From the NCBI GenBank assembly GCA_017618115.1, contig JAFZUX010000007.1, forward strand, positions 165,855 through 229,854: a stretch of 64,000 nt of DNA, given 5' to 3'. A model generated the notes under the pieces. The model ran no database searches, was not told the DNA's origin, and saw only the letters and a program-made list of their open reading frames with translations. Position numbers and translations under genes: made by a program. Positions 18,327 to 24,334 of the stretch are shown one piece after another (position 1 is the stretch's first letter; every line of letters begins with the position of its first letter). This DNA is from Bacteroidales bacterium (GTDB lineage: Bacteria > Bacteroidota > Bacteroidia > Bacteroidales > UBA932).

Positions 18327-19934
18327 TTAAATTGATTTAATGAATGTTATAAGGTTATCGCTGCGTCTTAAGCCCAATTTGGATCTAAGTCTGTAGCGGT
18401 TAATTTCTACGCTCTTTGGTGTAATGCTCATAAGTGAGGCAATGTACTTGCTTGAAAATCCTTGTCTTAGAAGGGTTGCAAGTTTTCTCTCATTCTCAGT
18501 AAGATGAGGGAAGGCCTCCATCAGTCTCATATTAAAGTCTTTGTGGAGTTCCTCGCTGCGGGAGTAGAAGTCGTTCATCTCTCTGGTGAAGTACATTCTA
18601 TCGTGAAGAGACTTAAGCAACTCCTCCGTGCGGGCGTCCTTCTCCGCGCCGTCCTTTGTTGAGCGCACAATCTTCAATTGGTCAAAGACGCTCTCCATAT
18701 AGTTTTTCTGCTCGCTTATTCCCATTGCAAAGTCTACCAACTCTTTACGCTTGTTTTCCAGCTTGTTGAGAAGATCTTTCTCCGTCATTTCCGCTCTTAC
18801 CTCCAGTGCGGAGAGAGATTTCTGTGTTGAATAGGAACGCTGCTGCTGAGAACGCAATATCTGTTTGTTGAGATTGTTCTTGTTCTGACGGCGTACAAAG
18901 AACATCACTCCGCCAACTGTGAGGAATATTCCCAAAACTATTACGGTTCCAAGTATCTCTCTGTCTAAAATCTTTCCGAGGCAGAAAGAGAAAAGCAGTG
19001 CCAAAATAGGTGAGAGATAGGTAGTTACGATGCCCTTTATTATCTCCGGTCCCTCGGTAAGAGTTCTCTTGCTGAAGATGCTTATGCCTGCAAGTGAGGC
19101 AATGAAGAGCGTTCCTGCAGGAAGCGGAGTTGCTCTCAATCCTACATACTGCGGAAGCGGAGAGGTGAATAGTGCAAAGCAAACCAAGAGTCCCATCATC
19201 AGTGAGAGTATGGACTGAGGGTTAGTATCCAACTCATAATCTGCAATATCCCACTTGTCTCTGTTAATACTGCGTGCTACAAACGGCATCAGAACTATAA
19301 CCGCACCAGCTGCAATATATGGAGCAAGAGTTTCATATTCAGACGGCAAATAGGTGAATATCATAGAGTTGTTGAGAGCTGCCGCAGGAATGAGCAGCAG
19401 CGCAACTATGGTTGCCAGTGAGAGCATTCTAGCCTCCGTCTTTGCAAAGTGTTTATTTCCTCCTCTCTGCATAAGGGCAAAGAGAAGGTAGAAAGTGGCG
19501 GAGATAAAGGCACAGAATAAAGGAGCCGCAATCCATGAGAGGATATACGGCATAGACTCCTTAAATGTTATGGTATCTCCGTTTGCCAGTCCCAATCCGG
19601 CAATTGCTGCTATAAAGGCAAACGGAACCGCAACAAAACGGCTCAGTTTCCACATAATTGCTGCGGTAAGGGCGGTGGCCATTCCCACGGGGAGTATGTT
19701 GGCTACAGATTTTGGAGAGAGAAGTCCCTCCGTCATCTGAGCAAAATATTCAGGATAGAAGCAAGGAAGTATAATTCCTGCAATTAACAAAAGAGGGGCT
19801 GCTACTCTTATAAAAATCCTCTCTCCGGCTCCGGAAGCCAGTACGCTGCCACCTATATATGGATAGTCCATCAGCATCAGGGCTGAGGCGGCAAGTAGCA
19901 AAGAGATGATAATATATAAGAGAGTAATATCCAT
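18327..19934 (-). CDS. PiT-like membrane domain fused to coiled coil and LuxR-type HTH
   Basis: A 535-aa protein with three parts. Residues ~1-345 are ten or so hydrophobic spans; segments such as SWIAAPLFCAFISATF resemble the conserved PiT (PHO4) phosphate-carrier core, although the GANDVANA-type signature is missing. Residues ~350-450 form a charged coiled coil. Residues ~475-535 are a LuxR/GerE-type helix-turn-helix (LTENERKLATLLRQG, ITPKSVEINRYRLR). The layout suggests a membrane-embedded one-component regulator that senses a ligand with a retired transporter. It is coupled by TAATG to the upstream DUF47 gene, a usual partner of PiT carriers. The HTH is secure; PiT ancestry is moderately supported. 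Confidence 0.75.
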   Translation of the reverse strand: MDITLLYIIISLLLAASALMLMDYPYIGGSVLASGAGERIFIRVAAPLLLIAGIILPCFYPEYFAQMTEGLLSPKSVANILPVGMATALTAAIMWKLSRFVAVPFAFIAAIAGLGLANGDTITFKESMPYILSWIAAPLFCAFISATFYLLFALMQRGGNKHFAKTEARMLSLATIVALLLIPAAALNNSMIFTYLPSEYETLAPYIAAGAVIVLMPFVARSINRDKWDIADYELDTNPQSILSLMMGLLVCFALFTSPLPQYVGLRATPLPAGTLFIASLAGISIFSKRTLTEGPEIIKGIVTTYLSPILALLFSFCLGKILDREILGTVIVLGIFLTVGGVMFFVRRQNKNNLNKQILRSQQQRSYSTQKSLSALEVRAEMTEKDLLNKLENKRKELVDFAMGISEQKNYMESVFDQLKIVRSTKDGAEKDARTEELLKSLHDRMYFTREMNDFYSRSEELHKDFNMRLMEAFPHLTENERKLATLLRQGFSSKYIASLMSITPKSVEINRYRLRSKLGLRRSDNLITFIKSI

Positions 19935-20593
19935 TAAAGAGCTCTTTTTATGGTCATTACAGAGAGTTGCTCAGCCACCTTTACAGCCGCTTTGGCCAGA
20001 TCTTCAATGTGGAGGGCAAAATAACGCAGGTGGAACTTCTCACTGAGTTTGAGGTTATCCATATTGTGAAATACCGTACGCTTGATTGACTGGCTCACTC
20101 TAACGGCCTCTTTCTCATAGAAATAGACCTGTGCGGTAGTTTCGGATACGCTCTTTGGGGAGGTGAAGTAAGCCTTGGTTGCAGGGATTGTATTCTCTGC
20201 CGCCATTGCTGCCAACTCGCTGAGTTTCACAAATTCACGCTTAAGTTCATTAGGAATTCTAGGAGACTCTATCTCAAACTGAATAAGGTCTGTGCTGATA
20301 ATCACAAAAATATGATCCAACCGCTCCAACAGACGCATGATGTCTCCTCTTGAACGAATAAGGTAGCCCCTGGAATAGAGCATGTTCTCTATCTCTCTGG
20401 TCTTGGAGGAGGCGTCGCTCTCCAAGGTTACCATCTTTCCCAAATTCTCCGTAAAACTATCCTCATCATCGTAAAGATAGTTCTTTACACCCTCTTTGAA
20501 GACTATTAAAGCGGCGTCTACGGTCTCCAGCAGGCAGCTTACAGACTTTTCAAGCCTATCTGATTTCCTGGAAAAAATTTCATTTAACCCCAT
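19934..20593 (-). CDS. DUF47 / PhoU-like phosphate transport accessory protein
   Basis: A 219-aa all-helical cytosolic protein. The opening MGLNEIFSRKSDRL and the acidic/helical pattern (EIENMLYSRG, LLERLDHIFV) match the DUF47 family, distant PhoU relatives usually encoded beside PiT phosphate transporters. It is the first gene of the minus run down to mgtC and its stop overlaps the next start by one base. A -7 box lies about 30 bp upstream. Confidence 0.85.
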   Translation of the reverse strand: MGLNEIFSRKSDRLEKSVSCLLETVDAALIVFKEGVKNYLYDDEDSFTENLGKMVTLESDASSKTREIENMLYSRGYLIRSRGDIMRLLERLDHIFVIISTDLIQFEIESPRIPNELKREFVKLSELAAMAAENTIPATKAYFTSPKSVSETTAQVYFYEKEAVRVSQSIKRTVFHNMDNLKLSEKFHLRYFALHIEDLAKAAVKVAEQLSVMTIKRAL

Positions 20594-20621
20594 AGCGTAA
20601 CTCTACATTGTTATTTGAATA

Positions 20622-20629
20622 CAAATATA
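20622..20629 (-). promoter_or_regulatory. -7 box of the DUF47-to-mgtC run
   Basis: On the minus strand this reads TATATTTG, matching TAnnTTTG, 28 bp before the DUF47 ATG. An inverted copy of TGTAGAGT lies between it and the start codon (20600-20607), and another copy sits upstream at 20657-20664. The latter pairs with TCTAC at 20678-20682 to form a small dyad. Confidence 0.6.
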
Positions 20630-20699
20630 CATTAATAGAGTCATATTTAAACCATATGTAGAGTTTAAATATATAAATCTACGCCGCCTAATGCGTATT

Positions 20700-20787
20700 T
20701 ATAGAGATTTTGTAGGGTGCTTGTAGAGTTTTTTGAGAGGTTTTTGAGGGCTATTTGAGGTGTTTTAAAAGTCTATTTGAGAAGTTT
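20700..20787. repeat. 11-bp-phased direct repeat array, about 8 units
   Basis: Read on the plus strand, units begin at 20700, 20711, 20722, 20733, 20744, 20755, (20766, degenerate) and 20777. Examples are TGTAGGGTGCT, TGTAGAGTTTT, TTGAGAGGTTT, TTGAGGGCTAT and TTGAGAAGTTT. The period is exactly 11 bp, one helical turn. The array fills the gap between the DUF47 promoter and the SGNH gene and runs into the last codons of the latter. It could be a multi-site operator, as 11-bp phasing is seen in Pho boxes, or a chance low-complexity tract. Confidence 0.6.
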
Positions 20788-21920
20788 GTGGTACCAAGGT
20801 CCGTCATGTGGTTGCCGTCTACGGTATCTTCATTACCAATACCCCTCTTTTTTGAGACGTCTATAAAGTGCAGATTCTTAAGCGGTCCCGTCTTTACACG
20901 CTCTCCGGTAACGGGATCTGTATATTCTGCACCCTTGGTTTTCAGGCGTTTATAAATATCTCTGATTAGTTTGTTCTCTTTCACCATATCATCATTGTTA
21001 CCCGGGAGGATAAACTGCTGAGGATATTCAAAGTTGTTTACAAGGTATACCGGAACGTTAGGATTGGCTGCTGCAATGGTACCTATAAAGTAGTCTGATG
21101 AGTCTCTGGTGGTGTTGTAGGTACAGTTTGGAAGGCAATCCAGCACGTATGCGCTTACTGGAATTGTCTTAATCCAGTCTGCCATATTGCCGTCCATTCT
21201 GCCGTTGCCTGAGAAGCCCAGGTTTATGGTCTCCTTACCCAGTTTTCTCTCTATAATTGCAGGGTATGCCATACCGGGACGAGAGACGCAACCTCCTTGT
21301 GTTATGGAAGTTCCGTAGAAAAGAATAGGAAGTCCGTTGTTTCCCGGGAGCAGTTCTCCCTGCGGAGGGAATATGGTTGCAGAGGAATCTATACCAATCT
21401 CCATCTTGTCAACTCCGTCATACAGAGGGAGATAGATCATATACTCCTTCTTTCCTCCATACATCTTTTTCACAAATATATTTGCCGAGTTCTTGCCGTT
21501 AGGGAAGGCGGTTCCGGCAAACTTCCACTCCTTTTTCTTAGGGTTGTTGAGTACGTAAAGATCCATTCCTTTTATGCCGGTATAGGCCATGTGGCTCATT
21601 CCAAAGTTGTATGTAAGTGTCCAGCGGGCACCAATACAGGTTGCATCCGTAGAGAATCTGATAGCTATTCCCGCTCCGTCACAGCCCAACTGCCATAGCT
21701 CTTTTCTTACAACATCCTTCAACCTGTTAGGAATTCTGTAGTAGTAACAACTGTCTGCCGTTGGCTTTTCTCCCTGGCCAATCATAACAGCATCTCCGCT
21801 CTCTATAAGCTGCTGAACGTTGTAAAACTTAAGCTCGGAAACCTTTTGTCCCCAGATAGTTACACTGAATAAAACCGCTGCAGTAAGCAGCACTCCCTTA
21901 AAGAATGAATCTCTTTTCAT
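20751..21920 (-). CDS. secreted SGNH/GDSL-type hydrolase
   Basis: A 389-aa secreted protein with a signal peptide ending near IWGQ. After an N-terminal beta-sandwich-like region (to about 195) comes an SGNH domain: block I is FYGTSITQGG with the catalytic serine, block II GFSGNGRM with Gly, block III CLPNCTYN with Asn, and block V DGNHMTDLG with the catalytic Asp and His. Such enzymes often deacetylate carbohydrates. It lies close after miaA and is probably transcribed with it. The substrate is unknown. Confidence 0.87.
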   Translation of the reverse strand: MKRDSFFKGVLLTAAVLFSVTIWGQKVSELKFYNVQQLIESGDAVMIGQGEKPTADSCYYYRIPNRLKDVVRKELWQLGCDGAGIAIRFSTDATCIGARWTLTYNFGMSHMAYTGIKGMDLYVLNNPKKKEWKFAGTAFPNGKNSANIFVKKMYGGKKEYMIYLPLYDGVDKMEIGIDSSATIFPPQGELLPGNNGLPILFYGTSITQGGCVSRPGMAYPAIIERKLGKETINLGFSGNGRMDGNMADWIKTIPVSAYVLDCLPNCTYNTTRDSSDYFIGTIAAANPNVPVYLVNNFEYPQQFILPGNNDDMVKENKLIRDIYKRLKTKGAEYTDPVTGERVKTGPLKNLHFIDVSKKRGIGNEDTVDGNHMTDLGTTNFSNRLLKHLK

Positions 21921-21925
21921 ATTGT

Positions 21926-22891
21926 TTATATTTTCTTATTAGCGGCCGTCAGCCATTCTATCTCTATCCCCCGTCTTTCCATTCCGCGGAGCCAGGTCAT
22001 CTGCCTCTTTGCAAACTGATGGATGGCTATTGCCAGATGCTCCTTCATATAGTCAAAATCTATCTCCCCGGTCAGATACTGAGTGATGAACTTGTACTCC
22101 AGTCCGTAGTAGATTAAATCCTCCGCCTTAATTCCTCTATCCAGGAGGGCTTTTACCTCCTCCACCATACCTTCACGGAGCCTGCTCTCAAGCCTTGCAT
22201 CTATCCTTTTATTGCGGATTTCTCTATCCGGATTCAAAGCCAGGTATTTTATCCTCTTTGGAGCAATCTTCTCATATTCTGCATCTTCCATTGTCCGCCC
22301 CCCATTGTCCGCCCCCTGGGAGAGCTCAATCTCTATGGCTCGGATAACTCTCTTTTTGGTATCAAAGTCCGTATTGTTGTGGGGCTCGCCTCCATGCTCT
22401 CTTTTTAGCGAAGTAAGCATCTCAATCAACTCCTCCATGTTCTTTTGCTCCAACTCTTGTCTCAGCACGGGATCCGGAGCAACCTCTTTAAGAGCGTAAT
22501 CTTTACATACCGCCTCAATATAAAGTCCGCTGCCCCCGCAGAGAATTGGGAAAACCTCTCTCTCTTTCAAATCTTTATAAACTCTTTGGAAATCTTTTTT
22601 GTAACGGAAGAGGTCATACTTCTCTCCCGCCTCCGCTATATCTATCAGATGGTAAGGCACTTCTGCATACTCTTTAAGATCCTTTCCGGTACCTATATTC
22701 ATATCCCGATAAACCTGACGGGAGTCTGCAGAGATAATCTCGCAACCCTTGAATGGGAGCAAACCCTCTTTGCAACAGCGGTTTACCTCTCTTGCCACGG
22801 AGACAGCAAAGGCGGTCTTTCCAGATGCGGTAGGCCCCATAATTACAAGCATATCACCTCTGCACCAATCTATGTTAAAGAGAGTTTTCAT
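21926..22891 (-). CDS. miaA: tRNA dimethylallyltransferase
   Basis: A 321-aa enzyme that adds the isopentenyl group at A37 of tRNAs. The P-loop GPTASGKTAFA is near the N-terminus, with ADSRQVYRDMNIGTGK and the substrate-site DARLESRLREGM. The ATG at 22891 is preferred over an in-frame TTG six bases upstream. A minus-strand box TAAGTTTG (22911-22918) fits the -7 consensus. The SGNH gene follows 5 bp later. Confidence 0.94.
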   Translation of the reverse strand: MKTLFNIDWCRGDMLVIMGPTASGKTAFAVSVAREVNRCCKEGLLPFKGCEIISADSRQVYRDMNIGTGKDLKEYAEVPYHLIDIAEAGEKYDLFRYKKDFQRVYKDLKEREVFPILCGGSGLYIEAVCKDYALKEVAPDPVLRQELEQKNMEELIEMLTSLKREHGGEPHNNTDFDTKKRVIRAIEIELSQGADNGGRTMEDAEYEKIAPKRIKYLALNPDREIRNKRIDARLESRLREGMVEEVKALLDRGIKAEDLIYYGLEYKFITQYLTGEIDFDYMKEHLAIAIHQFAKRQMTWLRGMERRGIEIEWLTAANKKI

Positions 22892-22910
22892 TCCCAAACG
22901 AATCTAAGAA

Positions 22911-22918
22911 CAAACTTA
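22911..22918 (-). promoter_or_regulatory. -7 box of miaA
   Basis: The minus strand reads TAAGTTTG. It lies only 13 bp from the plus-strand smpB box at 22932, so the two divergent promoters are nearly back to back and could compete. Confidence 0.5.
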
Positions 22919-22931
22919 ATGAAATAATCCA

Positions 22932-22939
22932 TATTTTTG
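22932..22939 (+). promoter_or_regulatory. -7 box of smpB
   Basis: TATTTTTG ends 7 bp before the smpB ATG, implying a leaderless or very short-leader transcript. Confidence 0.55.
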
Positions 22940-22946
22940 CAGGCGT

Positions 22947-23405
22947 ATGAAAAAGAGTAGCGCCAAAATAGATATCCGTAACCGCCGTGCAGGGTTTGAT
23001 TATGAATTCCTGGAGAACTACACGGCAGGAGTGGTGCTTGCCGGAACGGAGATAAAGTCTATCCGTGCGGGTAAGGCCTCTCTGGCAGATACCTATTGCT
23101 ATTTCAGCCGCGGAGAACTCTACGTTAGAAATATGCACGTGGCGGAGTACTTCTGGGCCTCCTTCAACCGCAAAGATCCCAAGAGAGACCGTAAACTCCT
23201 TCTCAACCGCAAGGAACTCAATAAATTGGAGCGTGCGGTAAAGGAAAAGGGACTCACCATAGTTCCAACCCGTCTTTTCATATCCGATAACGGATACGCA
23301 AAACTCAACATAGCCCTTGCAAAGGGTAAGAAAGAGTATGACAAGCGTGAATCTATAAAGGATAAGGACCGCCGCCGTGCAGAGCAGCGCGGCGACGATT
23401 ACTAG
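22947..23405 (+). CDS. smpB: SsrA-binding protein SmpB
   Basis: A 152-aa tmRNA-binding protein for trans-translation. Typical segments are [11 protein letters not shown], the [14 protein letters not shown] motif, and the basic C-terminal tail [14 protein letters not shown]. Its last 4 bp overlap the convergent LuxR-type gene. No ssrA RNA was seen in the window. The -7 box is unusually close to the ATG. Confidence 0.96.
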   Translation: MKKSSAKIDIRNRRAGFDYEFLENYTAGVVLAGTEIKSIRAGKASLADTYCYFSRGELYVRNMHVAEYFWASFNRKDPKRDRKLLLNRKELNKLERAVKEKGLTIVPTRLFISDNGYAKLNIALAKGKKEYDKRESIKDKDRRRAEQRGDDY

Positions 23406-23641
23406 AGCAAATCCTTAATATCCGCCAGTTTGTTGATGATTACATAGACCGTCAATCCCGCAATGGAGTTGATGCCGGTCTTGTGTGAGATATTTTTGCG
23501 GTGGGTGATAACGGTGTGGATGGAGATATTCAAGCGGTCTGCTATCTCCTTGTTGGTAAGCCCTTTGGCAACCTCAACAAGAACCTCCTTTTCTCTGAGG
23601 GAAAGAGCCTCATTCTCCGTTGTCCGCTCTAGTTGATTCAT
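23402..23641 (-). CDS. stand-alone LuxR-type HTH regulator
   Basis: A 79-aa protein that is almost only a LuxR/GerE DNA-binding domain: [38 protein letters not shown]. There is no receiver or sensor domain, so it probably answers to a partner. Its ATG overlaps the hemerythrin stop (ATGA), so the upstream RIC-like protein is the obvious partner. Its 3' end overlaps smpB by 4 bp. Confidence 0.88.
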   Translation of the reverse strand: MNQLERTTENEALSLREKEVLVEVAKGLTNKEIADRLNISIHTVITHRKNISHKTGINSIAGLTVYVIINKLADIKDLL

Positions 23642-24333
23642 CTCACTCTATTATTCTGTTTCTCCAATCTTATCATAATAGGAACAAGAATCTTGCTCTC
23701 AATTATGGTGTGTTTTGTAAGATCACTCTCAATGGAGATGATATCTTTAAGTATGTCAAATCTCAAAGACTGTGAATACTCTTCCGGCAGATATTTTAGG
23801 ATAATGTTTCTCAGGTCTGCAAGTTTATCCTCTATACCTGAGTGGTTCTCAGTAAATTGCATAACCTTAAATGCAGTGTTGCCGTCACTCTTTCCTTTAA
23901 TCAGAGAGAGGAGATACGGGAATACCGTCTCCTCTTCAAAATTAAAGTGGTGCATAAGTTCCGCCTGATAATCATCATAGAACTTATTCAGAATCTTCTG
24001 ATTGTTAGGATCTTTTCCCTCCAACAGTTTGTGTATCTTAAGATGCAGGCTCTTAAAGATTTTCTTGGAGTAGTACTTGTGAGAAACCTTCAGGTAGTTT
24101 ACAAGGTGCTCAAGATCTTTGGCGGTAAGCAAATCTACCTGAGGCTCAAACTCGCTGGAAGAGAAAATGTTGCAAATGTTGGTAAAGAGGTGTGCGGAGA
24201 GTTTGTATCTATGGCAAATCTGCTCCACCGTGGCCTCGTGAAAGCCCAGTTTTACGTTCATTCTCTCCAAAACGGAGACAAGCAGCGGGTTGGACGCAAT
24301 GACGTCCGCAAGTTTTGATTTCTCTGTAATCAT
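23638..24333 (-). CDS. RIC-like di-iron (hemerythrin) protein
   Basis: A 231-aa protein. The ATG at 24333, 1 bp after the gcvP stop, is chosen over an upstream ATG inside gcvP. Residues ~1-55 resemble the DUF542/ScdA N-terminal domain, but the usual CCxG is replaced by LGFHE. Residues ~75-225 look like a hemerythrin four-helix bundle with candidate ligands in VSHKYY, MHHFNFEEETVFPY, TENHSGIE and TKHTIIESK. Relatives repair iron-sulfur centres damaged by nitric oxide or oxidants. It is coupled to a small LuxR regulator and follows gcvP. Confidence 0.8.
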   Translation of the reverse strand: MITEKSKLADVIASNPLLVSVLERMNVKLGFHEATVEQICHRYKLSAHLFTNICNIFSSSEFEPQVDLLTAKDLEHLVNYLKVSHKYYSKKIFKSLHLKIHKLLEGKDPNNQKILNKFYDDYQAELMHHFNFEEETVFPYLLSLIKGKSDGNTAFKVMQFTENHSGIEDKLADLRNIILKYLPEEYSQSLRFDILKDIISIESDLTKHTIIESKILVPIMIRLEKQNNRVR

Positions 24334-24334
24334 C

